From Artocarpus heterophyllus (taxonomy: Eukaryota; Streptophyta; Magnoliopsida; Rosales; Moraceae): a DNA stretch of 64,000 bases. This document shows, piece after piece, positions 38,901 through 49,681 of the stretch. A program made the position numbers and the translations under genes. The stretch covers positions 18,746,239-18,810,238 of the forward strand of contig CM046330.1 of NCBI GenBank assembly GCA_025403435.1. Direction: 5' to 3'. Under the pieces are notes generated by a model, which saw only the letters and a list, made by a program, of their open reading frames with translations, had not been told where the DNA came from and searched no databases. Position 1 is the stretch's first letter. Every line of letters begins with the position of its first letter.

Positions 38901-40091
38901 AAAAGCAAAACAATCTAGATTCCTTCGCCCTCCTAGACATGACTTCATGAGACGCTCACTCATTAGCCAATCACCACCACCCTGGTAAGTGATCACCGTT
39001 CCCCTATCAGACACTAGGGTTACTTTTCTAAGTTGGCAGTCCACAACTGCACTATACCTGGACAACCAGTCCATCCCTAAAATCACATCATAGGAACTCA
39101 TGGGGAGTATAGTCAAATCACTTTTCAAAATCTCATCCCCAATCTTTATTTTACAAGATTTACACATATGATTTACACACACCCGCCCCAAGGGAGAAAT
39201 TATAGCTAGGGGTTCATTAAACTCTTCTATCTCTAATCCCAAGGCATGTACAAAAGAACTCGAAATGAGAGAATGAGATGCACCGGTATCAAATAGAACG
39301 CGTGCTAGAGATCTAGAAACCAAAACCATACCATCGACAACCGCGTTACCAATCTGAGAATCTGACCCTCCAGATGCCATTGCATGAACCTGCACTGGCG
39401 CCTTCCCTTTTCCTCTACCGACATTGCTGGGTCCTGCATTACTCGGCCGATACTGCTGAGATGGAGACGACTGCACACTACCTGTACTCGGAGCTCTATA
39501 CTGAGGAACACTGCGCTGAAAATACTGCGGCTGCTGTCCCCGTGCCGGATATGAGAATTGCTGAGGAGAAAACTGCGGATACTGCAACTGCGGGTACTGC
39601 GGAGGTGGAGGTAGGGTCTGAGGCTGAGGCTGAGACTGACGACTGGCATCCTCCCCGGTCTGCGATCCAAGACGAGCACTCCTGATCGGGCAATTCCTCT
39701 TGATGTGTCCGGGCTGCTGACAGAAATGACAATGGAAGCTGTAGGGATTGCTGCGCCCGCTGCCAGACGAACTGCTACTGCCACTGGTCGCACCGCCTTG
39801 CTTGCCTTTCCCCGGAGCTGGACGACTACTGGTGCTCTTCCTGCCACTCCTCTGCGGTCCTCCTGAAGCCTTGGCTCGATCCTCACAATACTGCACGTAA
39901 TCATTCTCCACGGAGATTGCCGACGACACAAGCTCTCCGAAACTCCTAAGCCGTAGAGCAACCAACTGCCGCCGAATAGGAGCCTTGAGTCCCTCCTGAA
40001 ACTTGATGCATTTCTCACGCTCCGATGCCACAGCTGATGGAGCAAACCTAGCCAACTCGTTAAACCTTGCCTCATACTCCCGAACTGACAT
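35949..40091 (-). CDS. Ty3 chromovirus Pol polyprotein with gag C-terminus, copy 2
   Basis: This 1380-codon frame has the same domain layout and catalytic residues as copy 1. The proteins differ only at positions 258 (I/V), 326 (I/T) and 347 (N/S), all near the protease. The RT, RNase H and integrase parts are identical. As in copy 1 the frame opens after a TAG (40098-40100) that separates it from gag, so the ATG is not the native start. Mobilisation would need an intact gag from elsewhere. Confidence 0.95.
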   Translation of the reverse strand: MSVREYEARFNELARFAPSAVASEREKCIKFQEGLKAPIRRQLVALRLRSFGELVSSAISVENDYVQYCEDRAKASGGPQRSGRKSTSSRPAPGKGKQGGATSGSSSSSGSGRSNPYSFHCHFCQQPGHIKRNCPIRSARLGSQTGEDASRQSQPQPQTLPPPPQYPQLQYPQFSPQQFSYPARGQQPQYFQRSVPQYRAPSTGSVQSSPSQQYRPSNAGPSNVGRGKGKAPVQVHAMASGGSDSQIGNAVVDGMVLVSRSLARVLFDTGASHSLISSSFVHALGLEIEEFNEPLAIISPLGRVCVNHMCKSCKIKIGDEILKSDLTILPMSSYDVILGMDWLSRYSAVVDCQLRKVTLVSDRGTVITYQGGGDWLMSERLMKSCLGGRRNLDCFAFLANLDSEPYVSSSSVAIPVVGEFEDVFPDELPGLPPYREIEFGIELFPGTSPISMAPYRMAPAEMKELRKQLQELADKGYIRNSTSPWGAPVLFAKKHDGTLRLCVDYRQLNRVTVKNKYPLPRIDELFDQLGGSRYFSKIDLRSGYHQLRIKEEDIPKTAFRTRYGHFEFLVMSFGLTNAPAAFMDLMNRIFRPYLDQFVIVFIDDILVYSKTWEEHEQHLRIVLQTLREHQLYAKREKCEFWLTEVKFLGHVISEHGISVDPSKIEAILEWERPRNVAEIRSFLGLAGYYRKFVKDFSKIAAPLTRLIKKNVRFEWDEDCESAFQELKNRLTSAPVLIIRSSDEPYEVYADASGRGLGCVLMQHGRVVAYGSRQLRPHERNYPTHDLELAAVIYALKIWRCYLYGASFQVFSDHKSLRYLFTQRDLNLRQRRWVEYMEDYDFALQYHPGKANVVADALSRKSSGILACLIFEDWSRDATVSEYRLQYHEDGDRVLLYHVKATPALVRMVKQGQWQDRHLQGIWSRIQNGEQFEEWSVHADGSLYFRERLAVPVIAEMTKAVLDEAHRSQFAIHPGSTKMYRDLKRHYWWRGMKKDVREYVAKCSTCLQVKAEHQKPAGQLQPLPIPGWKWEHVTMDFLTGLPRTEQRHDAVWVVVDRLTKSTHFIPFRSTCSRKTLGELYMQNIVRLHGVPLSITSDRDTRFNAKYWRSFQGALGTDLNFSTAFHPQTDGQSERVIQVLEDMLRACALDFGGNWKQHLHLAEFAYNNSYQASIGMAPFEALYGRPCRSPVCWAEPEDRVILGPEEIRDSNEKVAVIRDRLRAAQSRQKSYADRRRRPLEFAVGDFVLLRVSPRKGTMRFGVSGKLAPRYIGPFEVTQRVGVVAYRLDLPPELSHVHDVFHVSMLRKCPPEQDKIVSFRDVQVQEDTTYEEVPIQIIDRKVISLRRREIPLVKVVWQHHGVDEATWELESNMRELYPHLFCF

Positions 40092-40134
40092 ATCACCCTA
40101 CTGCAATCTATAAAACTCAGCTGCTTTCTGGTCT

Positions 40135-40542
40135 CTATATCCCTGCGGCAAAATACCGATCATAGAACAGCTCCTCGAACTTGTCCCAACTGATATTGTC
40201 ACCGCGCTCCAGACGCTTAGTTTGTTTCCACCAGGTGTTAGCGCCACCCTCGAGCTTATACGCCGCAAACTCTACACGATACTCCTCAGGCACACCAAGG
40301 GTATCAAGATGCTTCAAAATCGAATCCAACCAATACTCTGCTAACTGCGGATCCCCATTGCCATCAAAAGTCGGAATAGACGCCCGCCGAAATTCCTTAA
40401 AGAAGGCATGCCGACTACCAACACTGGAGTCTTCCGGTCTAGTCCTGGCTGCCATCTGCCGGAAAGCCGCCATCATAGACCTCATCAGGCCCTCATCATT
40501 TCCGAACTCCGCGTCAGCTGTCGAATGACGTCTAGGTGCCAT
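40135..40542 (-). pseudogene. Ty3 gag N-terminus, copy 2 (same frameshift as copy 1)
   Basis: This 135-codon frame differs from copy 1 at three residues (R/H at 6, R/G at 14, S/G at 99). It carries the identical frameshift after ..YFAAGI and the identical downstream TAG. The shared damage predates the tandem arrangement or was inherited from one defective parent. Confidence 0.85.
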
Positions 40543-40632
40543 TCTCTCACTTCTGAAAACAAAATTTGGACTGTCAGATGTATTTCATTGTCAAACCTAT
40601 GTGTGCACAATTCCCAAGGTTCATAACCTTGA

Positions 40633-40644
40633 GCTCTGATACCA
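40633..40644 (-). promoter_or_regulatory. Primer binding site (initiator Met tRNA), copy 2
   Basis: TGGTATCAGAGC on the minus strand, three bases inside LTR 3. Confidence 0.92.
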
Positions 40645-40647
40645 TTC

Positions 40648-42808
40648 TGTCACGCCCCGGAGTACGGGAGGTGACGTGGCGGAATATTTAGATTAATTAA
40701 AAGCGAATTTAATTAAAAATCGGGGGTTTGAGAACCCAATTAAGTAAAAATTAAGAAGATTTTTCCACCACATTTTTATAAAGGAATTTAAAATCATTAA
40801 TCAAATAACAATAATTGAATAAAAACCGCGAATATGGGTTCCACAACCCACAACTTGTGCACACACATGGATCTGACAATATCACAAATACAATTACAGT
40901 CCAAGTACAAATAAAGTTAAGTCTTACATGCCTTGATTAATAAATACAGAATGTAAATAAATTCTCCTATTGCTCCTGAGTTCGGTCCGAAGAATCTTCT
41001 CCAAACCTAAATGGGAAACCACCTAGAGGGGGGGGAATTTAAAACAATAAAACGTGAGCGAAAGGCTCAGTAGGACTAGGTTTTATAAAATAATTTGATG
41101 CAAAGAAACAAAACATTATCAGGAGTATACAGAAATAAAACGTTAGATAAATAAATAAATAAATTGAGTAGAACCGTTCTGACACAGAACAGTCTACTCG
41201 TCAAATCAAAACACCAATTTACTTTTACCTAGGCAAACCATGATATCACCACCGTAGTGGCCCAGCTGGGTTTCGGGACCTGCCCCCAAGGTCGATCACG
41301 ACCCGATCTCTGATATGGCATCATGCCCATGTGTTTATTATCATTATCATTCAAAACTCAATTACCGAGTATTGTCAATTACATTCATTATGAAATTCAT
41401 TTCATGTCACGGTATATAAAAATATAACCGATAAAATCATTTTCAAACAACCGTTGAAAACATTTTGATAGAAATCATTTTCAAAGCCAAATCATTTCAA
41501 AACCAGGCTACCAAAGAAATAGGATAGAAGTCCTACCTCAGTACTCGTGCCGGTACCCCACACCGTAATCCCGGTCCGCTATACGTTAGCTCCACGGAAC
41601 CACGAACGATCCTAGATACAAACTAAGTCAATCAATATCTAGTTTGAGACATTCTATGTTACTAAATCATTTCATGATGTCCTAGTGTGCCATTTGTATC
41701 ATTAAAATCATCCTATAAGGTTGGGATTTAAATTAGGGTTCAAAACAATGAAATCGGGTAAAAATCACAAAATTTTCCATGCCTCGGTCGGCCTGCCGGA
41801 CGCCCTGCTTCGGCCTGCCGAACTGCACAGTTCGGCCTGCCGGAAACAAGGTTCGGCCTGCCGAACATTGCCCCAGATTCGGCCTGCCGATCGGAAGAAC
41901 ACCGGCCTGCCGATCATCACTCCGGCCTGCCGAACATGAACTTCGGCCTGCCGAACTGGGAAGATCCAGAAATCCCAGCCACGGGTTTCTCGATCCCCAA
42001 AATCCAAATCTGGATTCCAACCTGTTTTTCTCAAATCCCAGGCATGAAAAACAATCATAGTTGATAGAAAAACATTCTAGAACATGTTTGGGATCATTTA
42101 AACAACATTTGAACTCGAAATCCTCAAAAATCCAAAAATGAGAAAAAGAGGAGAAAAATGAAAATCTTGAATCCAATCCGTTTTTCTTCAATCTAAGCTT
42201 AGATTCTAGTTGTTCTAAGCTCATTTAACACAAATCCACGGTTTTCTAAGCTAAAACAAACTTAGATTTCGAAAACACACAAATTCGAAAATTTTGTAAA
42301 AAGTTTAGAAATTTCGAATCTAACCTCGAATCGAAGCTTCAATCCGCGTTCTCGGTCGCCGAATCACGTCCCCGAGCTTCCTCCTTGCTGTTCCGAAGCT
42401 TGGATTCGAATGGAAACCAAAATTTTTTTGAAAGAGATTGAGAGAGAGGGAGCTGCCGAGAGGGAGAGTGAAGAGAGAGAGAGAGAGAGAGTTCGTGAGA
42501 GTGAGGAGAGAGAGAGAGGAAAGGAAAATAAATAGAGAAAATCGGTGGGCGGTTTTACTGTGCGAAAACCATGTGCCGCCCACAGTTTTGTAAAACAGAG
42601 TATTTTTAACATTTTACAAATTGTTGTGTTTTAAAACTCAAAACATCATTTTAAAACAAATGAGAAATCATTTGAATACATCAGTTTAACAAAACAACCA
42701 AAATTAAAAATCCAACCAAATAATCTAATTAAAGTTAAAACTTTAATTATGGCACACTAATTCATCATTTACATTACATTAATGTTAAATAAATTTCGGG
42801 ACGTTACA
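40648..42808 (-). repeat. Ty3 LTR 3 (right outer, 5' LTR in sense orientation)
   Basis: It is 2161 bp, one base longer than the others because of an extra T in a T run near 42,424. Private changes include A near 40,909 and an A in place of C near 42,707. It ends at 42808 and is followed by the TSD GCTAC. Confidence 0.95.
41789..41953 (-). repeat. Eight-copy phased palindromic array, LTR 3
   Basis: Same eight cores and spacing as in LTRs 1 and 2. Confidence 0.97.
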
Positions 42809-42813
42809 GCTAC

Positions 42814-43953
42814 ACAGGCTTCGTAATTCTATATAGTTTGAAAGTGCAACTCCAAGCTTTTAATGGAATAGCGTTGGAGTTGATAATTATGAAATGTATA
42901 TATGAGATATTGGGTTTCATAATTATCGAAAGCTTGAACTATATAGGTCCATTAGATTCCCTTTGCTAGCTCACAAAAATCCTTTAACGATATGGCGTGC
43001 TTTTCCAATAATTTGTGACTTATGTCAGATTTATCAGATTGATTGAAATTCAAAAGAATCAGATAATTCATGTCTGTTAATCGGTTGAATTAATTTTGTG
43101 ATAAAATTAATTCAAGATAAACTTGTTAAATTATCGAGAACGGATAATTCATGTCTATTTATCAGTTGGATTAATTTTGAATTAATTCACGATAAACTTG
43201 TTGAATTATCAGGAATATTTATTTTCCTATAGATTATCTAGATATGACTGTTTTAATCAAATAACTTCTTTATTGGGTTATTTGAATTAAAACTGAGGCT
43301 CTATCTCAAGAATCTCAAGTGGAAAATAAAGATTCGCAGGGATCTTTTATCAGAGGTTCAGCATGCCGATCTTTAAGTTTGGCCTGTCGATTGAGGAGGT
43401 TCAGCAGGCTGATCTGCCAGTTTGGCCTACCAACCGATGATTAAAAAGATCACGCGTTTTCACACAGATTTTATCATATTATGATTTTGATTTGATTCTG
43501 ATTCGAATTTTTGAGACCTTATCTAATAAGGACTGACTCTTAGGCCCAACTTCTATAAAAAGCAGAGTGAGTCTCTTTATCATTAAGATCAGTTAAGAGA
43601 TTAAGAGTAAAACTCTGCTGGTGAGATTCTGAAACTCTCTGAGAGCTCTTGTTCACTAATCACGAACACTAGCTTTGGGTTCTCTCAATTGGTTGAAAGG
43701 AGAGTCGCTTGGTAGAAGAGCTGTACGTGTAAGCCTACACTCATTCTGATTGTGGATAGAGAATAGCAAAGAAGACCAGTTGGTTGAGACTCTTCTAGAA
43801 CGTTACTTCTCTTCATAGATTGCGGAAGTTCTTCAACATATAAAGGTTAGTAAGATATAGTTAATCTATACACATAACGTGTCAAATTTGTGTTTTAGGA
43901 AATACTCTGATATAAAAAAATTTTAAATTTCACTGCATACTATTTTTCCAACA
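42814..43953 (+). repeat. Copia 5' LTR, second part (after Ty3 insertion)
   Basis: Continues the LTR from 26833 and aligns with 50570-51705. A TATA box (TATAAAAA) at 43554-43561 matches TATAAAAG at 51309-51316 in the 3' LTR. The end ..TTTTTCCAACA is followed by the primer binding site. Confidence 0.92.
43359..43432 (+). repeat. Four-copy phased palindromic array, Copia 5' LTR
   Basis: Cores start at 43359, 43380, 43402 and 43423, steps of 21, 22 and 21 bp. Copies alternate in orientation (CAGCATGCCG, TGGCCTGTCG, CAGCAGGCTG, TGGCCTACCA) and are decayed by C-to-T and G-to-A changes. The array ends about 122 bp upstream of the TATA box. Confidence 0.88.
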
Positions 43954-43955
43954 AT

Positions 43956-43967
43956 TGGTGTCAAAGC
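43956..43967 (+). promoter_or_regulatory. Copia primer binding site (initiator Met tRNA type)
   Basis: TGGTGTCAAAGC lies two bases after the 5' LTR and differs at two positions from the usual TGGTATCAGAGC. Confidence 0.85.
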
Positions 43968-44471
43968 CATGGTTTTTACATAAATTTACAAGTTTGTGAT
44001 CATACTATACATATAAATTATGTGATCTTGATCTCTTCTATACTTGAATTTAATTTTTTAGAGAGTTGGCACTCTAGGTTTCTATATATTTATATGTTGT
44101 CATGGATTATATAGTGAATATTTATTAATTAATTATGGTTGATTAAATTATTATTTAATTATTTATTAATTAATTAATTTATACCCGTTATGGTTCCTTA
44201 GAAATTAGAATGTGTGTCTAGGTTTTTCATGTAATTAGATAGTGGACTATCATCTCCGTCTAAAAATTATTATTTAATTTTAAATTTGTAAAAATTTTGT
44301 AATTAAATAATCATTCGAAGAATACGGTTCTAGAAGGCAGATCTAGAAGATAGATAATGGCGCTCCCAAGTATTTCTTGAGTCTCTAATTTTTTGTTTTG
44401 AATTGTTAAAAATAAAATTGATGAATTGCATTAAAAATTGTATTTTCTAGAAATGGTGATTTCTGCTCGGT

Positions 44472-44672
44472 CGGCATGTCGAACCCTCTAGTTCGGCAGG
44501 CCGATGGTCATAGATCAACAGGCCAGACATGAGGTTCGGTAGGCCATCAGCGAGACAGAAATCAGGTGGCTTTGGCGGCAGGCCAAACTGTCATGATCGG
44601 CAGGTTGATCTGAAAAGATCGGTAGCTTGGGGGGTCATAACCGATAGGCCGATTATACAGATCGGCTTGCCG
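44472..44672 (+). repeat. Nine-copy phased palindromic array in the Copia leader
   Basis: Cores start at 44472, 44494, 44516, 44537, 44576, 44598, 44620, 44642 and 44663. Steps are 22, 22, 21, 39, 22, 22, 22 and 21 bp. The 39-bp step probably reflects loss of a unit plus a few bases. The array lies between the primer binding site and gag, so it would be in the genomic RNA leader. Confidence 0.88.
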
Positions 44673-45645
44673 GTAGAGAGTTGGAAATTTTTCCAAAAAA
44701 GGTGTAGTTTTTTAATGCAGTTTTAATTTTATTTTTGGAAAAATTTTGAGAAACATTAAAATTTAGATATGACCAAAAATTTGGAGTATTCGATTCATAT
44801 AGGATTAAAGACTTGAAGATGGGCATTATATGAAGAATGATACACCTTAAGGATTCAAGGATAAGAATCAATAAAATGTTTCAATTATTCTCTTGTAATC
44901 TTATTTTCTATTTTCTAGGGTGGAACCATAATATTATGGTTATTTATTATTATTTTGCTTATAGTTTTGCTTGATTGCTTTGCTTGTCTGCATTATAATA
45001 TGATTTTCCATGTATATTGATAACATGCCATATAGAATAGGGAGTGCCGCTCATTTGAAATTGTTCATGCATGTTCTTAAAATAAAATCTTGATTTCAAA
45101 AGATTGAGTGGGAGAAGGTTTTCGAAGAGAGGACCTAAGGCCTCCATTGTTGGTCCATAGGAAGAACATGGTGGCCCCAACTCCTAAGAAGAGATTTCTA
45201 TCATGTACCAGATTGGATCTCCGAGAGGATAAGATATTTTAGCATGATTTATCGTTGCACACCCCTAGGTAGTGACTATAAATCATGGATAAAATATTGA
45301 AACAATGGTTATACACTCATATTAATTTTATTATTAACCTCTCTTAGGAGCTCTGTTAATCAAAATAATAACCAAAGAAACGATTATTAATATATGCTAG
45401 ATCATACGGGTCCTGGATAGCATATATTAATCAGGAGGGGGTCCGTGTTCCTAATTGAATTTGGCATAACTCCCCTAGGAGCTCGTTGAATTCTGAGTTA
45501 GGGGTTATCGTTGTAAGATTATGATATTTTCAAGGTTTTGACAGATAAACATATTTGTATGTTTTTACATGATTGTGTTATCTTACTTAATGATTATGTT
45601 GTGTTTGCTTATGTTTGGTATATGATTCTTTATTGTAAATTAAAA

Positions 45646-46784
45646 ATGTCTAAAAACACTTTATCTTCAATACTTGACAAAAACCAATTAACCGGAAAGA
45701 ATTATAATAATTGGAAATGGAACTTGGATATCGTCCTCTCCTTTGAGAAACTGAAATTTGTGCTGACAACCCCTTGTCCTTCCGAGCCTGCGAGAGATTC
45801 CACCAACGATCAATTCCAAGCATACAATCGTTGGAAAGATGCAAACGATCAGGCCCGCTGCTATGTTATGGCTAGTATGAATAACATGTTGCAGGCTCAA
45901 CATGAGGATTGTGAGACTGCTAAGCAGATCTTGGATAATCTAGAAGAAATGTTTAGAGGCCAGGCCCTAACAAAGCGACAAGGAGCTCTTCGAAAACTCC
46001 TAAACTATAAGCAGAGACCGGGGATATCTATAAAGGAGCACATGATGTTGGTCATGTGTTACCTCGTTGAGGCAAAAACCAATGGAGCCAACATCGATGC
46101 TGAAACTCAAATGACTATGGTCTTTGAGACTCTGTCAAAGGAATTTATTTCATTTAGAGCTACATTTAATTTGAGCAATAGGCAGGATATGACCTTAACA
46201 GAGTTGATGAAGAGTTTGAACTGTTGATCAGGGAGTCTCTTTCAGGTGGAGAGGCCAATTTAGTGGTTGCTTTTGGTTCCTATACTAACTCAGGGAATGG
46301 AAAAAAACAACGGGCCAAAAATAGGAAGTCTTCTGTTCCTGCTAACAACAAGAGCAAGAAGAAGATGAAGAAGAAACCGAAGAAGCTTAAGTGCTTCTTC
46401 TGCTGGAAGGTCGGGTACATAAAGAAGTATTGCATGGACTTCCCTTTCAAAGGAGGTAGGTGTGATCGTCTATATTTAGAAACTTGTTTGGTTAAGGAAT
46501 CCAGTGACATTTGGGTCATAAATTCCAGTGCAACTAATCATCTTTGTGTTTCTCTAAAGGGGTTCAAAGAAACAAAAAGTCTACTTCATAAAGACTTCAT
46601 GCTTCGGATGGGCAATGGATGCTTGGTCTTAGCAAAAGCAGTACAAGACGTCCATCTTTATTTTGATAATTATAGGAATTTAATTTTGCAAGATTGTTTT
46701 TATGTTCCTAAATTGAAGAGGAATTTAATTTCTATAGCTTGTTTATTTAAATACTCCTATTTGGTTTCTTTTAATAATAAGTGG
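45646..46784 (+). pseudogene. Copia gag and protease remnant
   Basis: The gag begins MSKNTLSSILDKNQLTGKNY at 45646 and runs to a stop at about 46227, where the frame shifts by one. The continuing frame carries a zinc knuckle, CFFCWKVGYIKKYC, whose histidine is replaced by tyrosine. It then carries the protease region WVINSSATNHLC, where the catalytic Asp of the family's D-S/T-G-A motif is Asn. It stops at 46782. The gag-pol is therefore inactive at three independent points. The Copia assignment is supported by the zinc-knuckle and ATNHLC context. Confidence 0.88.
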
Positions 46785-46854
46785 TGATTCGTAAAAACAA
46801 ATCTTTTATCTGTTTTGGATGAATGCAAAATAATCAATATTTTATCAAACCTAA

Positions 46855-49667
46855 GATAGACTTACTACTTAATGCTTATATGAATGATAATAACTCTAAA
46901 AGACTTAAAACTACTCACTTTAATAAGACTTATCTTTGGCATTTGCGCCTTGGTCATATTAACCTGAATAGGATTCAAAAGTTGGTAAGGGATGGACCTT
47001 TAAGTCACTTAAAAGTGAAATCTATACCTTAATGTGAATCTTATTTGGAGGGTAAAATGACCAAAAGTTGGTAAGGGATGCACCTTTAAGTCACTTAAAA
47101 GTGAAATCTATACCTCAATATGAATCTTATTTGGAGGGTAAAATGACCAAAAGACCATTTGGGTTTAAAGGCAATAGGGCCAAAGGGGTTCTAGAACTTG
47201 TGCATAGTGATGTTTGCGGACAGATGAACATCCGAGCACGAGGAGGGTATGAGCACTTCGTCACTTTTATTGACGATTACTCAAGGTATGGGTATGTGTA
47301 CCTGATGTACCACAAAAGTGAAACTTTTGACAAGTTCAGGGAGTTTCAAGCTAAAGTGAAAAAGCAATTGGGTAGACCCATAAAGGCACTTCAATTCGAT
47401 CGAGGTGGTGAGTACCTTTTTGATGAGTTCTTAGGACACTTATTAGATAATGAGATTTTACCCATTTGACTGCGTCGGGCACTTCACAGCAGAATGGCAT
47501 GGCAGAGAGAAGAAATAGGACTTTATTGGACATGGTTAGGTCCATGATGAGTTATTTATCATTGTTTGTATCCTTTTGGGGATATGCACTACAAACCGCA
47601 TGTTATCTTTTGAATAACATGCCTCCAAAATCGGTCCCTAAAACTCGTCACGAGTTGTGGATGGACAAGAAGACATTCTTAAACCATATTCGCATATAGG
47701 GATGTCCAGCTCATGTCCTGTTTAAGGATGCAAAAAAGTTGAAAGCGCGTTTGAAAGTTTGCATATTTGTAGGATATCCAAAAGGGACTAAAGGGGGTTA
47801 TTTCTATAACCCAAAGAAAAATAAAGTCATGGTTTCAACTAATGCAACTTTCCATGAGGAGAGTTACGTGGACGACTTTAAACCTCGAAGCAAAGTAGTG
47901 CTTGAAGAGTTAAGGAGTGATCCAATCACTCCAGAGGTTTCGAATGAAACCGTTTCGATTAGTGTAGAAAGACCAAACGAACCCGAACAACAACCTAAGG
48001 GGCTTTGGCGTAGTTGGAGGATCGGACGTTAACCCGAGAGGTATATGTTCAATGGTGAGGCCTTCTTGGCTGAACTAGATGAACATGACAGGGATCCTTA
48101 CACTTACCCAGAGGCTATGGAGGATGTTGATTCAAAACTCTGGACAAAGGCCATGAACACAGAGATAAAATCTATAGAGACTAATCAAGTTTGGGAGCTT
48201 GTGGATCTTCCCAAAGGGCTAAAACCCATAGGGTGTAAGTGGATGTACAAGAGGAAAAGAGGAGTGGATGGAAAGGTTGAAACCTTTAAGGCTAGACTGA
48301 TAGCTAAGGGTTATATGCAAAAGGAAGGAATCGATTACGAGGAAACCTTTTCGCCTGTAGCCATGCTTAAGTTCATCCAGATTCTCTTGTCCATAGCTTC
48401 CACTCTCGACCACGAGATTTGACAAATGGATGTCAAGACGGCTTGTCTAAATAGTTATCTTGATGAGTCCATTTATATGGAACAACCAGACGGGTTCAAG
48501 GTTAAGGGTAAAGAGGGTAAGGTTTGTAAGCTGTTAAAGTCAATTTATGGACTTAAGTAGGCTTCTCATTCTTGGAACATACGATTTGATCAGGTGATCA
48601 AGACTTATGGGTTCTCACAAAATGTGGATGAGCCATGTGTTTACAAACACATTAAAGATGTAAAGGTGGTTTTTCTACTACTCTACGTAGATAACATTCT
48701 GCTAATTGGCAATGATGTTGGGGCGTTGTCATCGGTCAAATTATGGTTGACCAAGCAATTTGACATGAAGGACTTAAGTGAGGCTAATTTTTTCTTGGTA
48801 TTCAGATTTTTTGGGATAGGAAGAACAAAATGATAGCTTTGTCACAAGCCAGCTACATAGATAAAATTCTCAAGAGGTTTGCAATGTAGGATTCCAAAAA
48901 AGGTGGGCAACCATCTAGGTCTAGAATTACTCTTTCTAAGAAAGACTCTCCAAAGTCTAAGAAAGAAAGATAATACATGAAGAAGGTGCCTTATACTTCG
49001 GCAGTAAGTAGTCTCATGTATGCCATGCTTTGCACACGACCGGATATTTGTTATGCGGTCAAGATTGTAAGTCGATTTCAGATGAATCTGGGACCAAACC
49101 ATTGGGTTGCGGTTAAGCATATTTTCAAGTACTTGAGAAGGACTCGAGGGTATATACTTGTATATTTGGGTGAGGACTTAACTCCTTTAGGATGTACTGA
49201 CTCAGATTTTCAATCCTATCTGGATTCTGGGAGATCGACTTCGGGTTTTGTGTTTACACTGGGCGGCGGAGCCATCAGTTGGAGAAGTATGAAGCAAGAT
49301 TGCACTTCGGATTCAACGATGGAGGCCGAGTATGTGGCAGCTAGTGATGCTTCGAAAGAAGCAGTGTGGCTCTACAAGTTCCTTAGGGATCTTAAGGTAG
49401 TATATGGATAAGACGATATCATTATACTGTGATAATAGTGCGGCGGTAGCTAATGCTAAGGAACCCAGATTTCACAAAAAGAGTAAGTATATTGATCAGA
49501 AGTATCATGTGATAAAGGACTTCGTCGAGGGTGGGTATGTCATGGTGTGTAAAATCACGTCAGATGACAATTTAGCTAATACATTCATGAAGACACTTAC
49601 TAGGAGAGTCTTTGAGAGGCATGTGGAAGCTATGGGGATGCGAGATTTGTCATATTTACTCACTTAG
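46855..49667 (+). pseudogene. Copia integrase, reverse transcriptase and RNase H remnant
   Basis: In order: pre-integrase HLRLGHIN near 46,945; integrase core with HSDVCG and FIDDYSRYGY (47,200-47,300) and QNGMAERRNRT (47,490-47,520); RT with WKAMN-like WTKAMN and GCKWMYKRK (48,140-48,260); the catalytic YVDD as YVDN near 48,690; RNase H with MEAEYVAASDA and LYCDNSAA (49,320-49,450). Lesions include an 86-bp tandem duplication at 46,977-47,148, frameshifts near 47,466 and 48,020, W-to-TGA at about 48,420 and Q-to-TAG near 48,558. The reading is otherwise clear. A purine-rich tract (AAGTGAGAGA) precedes the 3' LTR at about 49,670-49,679. Confidence 0.92.
46977..47148 (+). repeat. 86-bp tandem duplication inside Copia pol
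   Basis: AAAAGTTGGTAAGGGATG begins one unit at 46977 and the next at 47063. Only a few bases differ, and 86 is not a multiple of three, so the duplication itself shifts the frame. The first unit also holds a TAA (CCTTAATG) where the second has CAA. Confidence 0.9.
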
Positions 49668-49681
49668 TGCAAGTGAGAGAT

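Larger units (their letters stand above)
26834..42808 (-). mobile_element. Tandem Ty3 chromovirus (Tekay/Del-like), LTR-int-LTR-int-LTR
   Basis: Three 2160-bp LTRs (26834-28993, 33741-35900, 40648-42808) alternate with two 4747-bp internal regions (28994-33740, 35901-40647). Each full-length unit would be about 9.07 kb and the offset between copies is exactly 6907 bp. The 5-bp TSD GCTAC occurs only at the outer ends (26829-26833, 42809-42813), so the whole array occupies one insertion site. Domain order protease-RT-RNase H-integrase plus a chromodomain-like C-terminus, with long LTRs, indicates a chromovirus of the Tekay/Del type. The array sits inside the 5' LTR of the Copia element. Confidence 0.95.
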
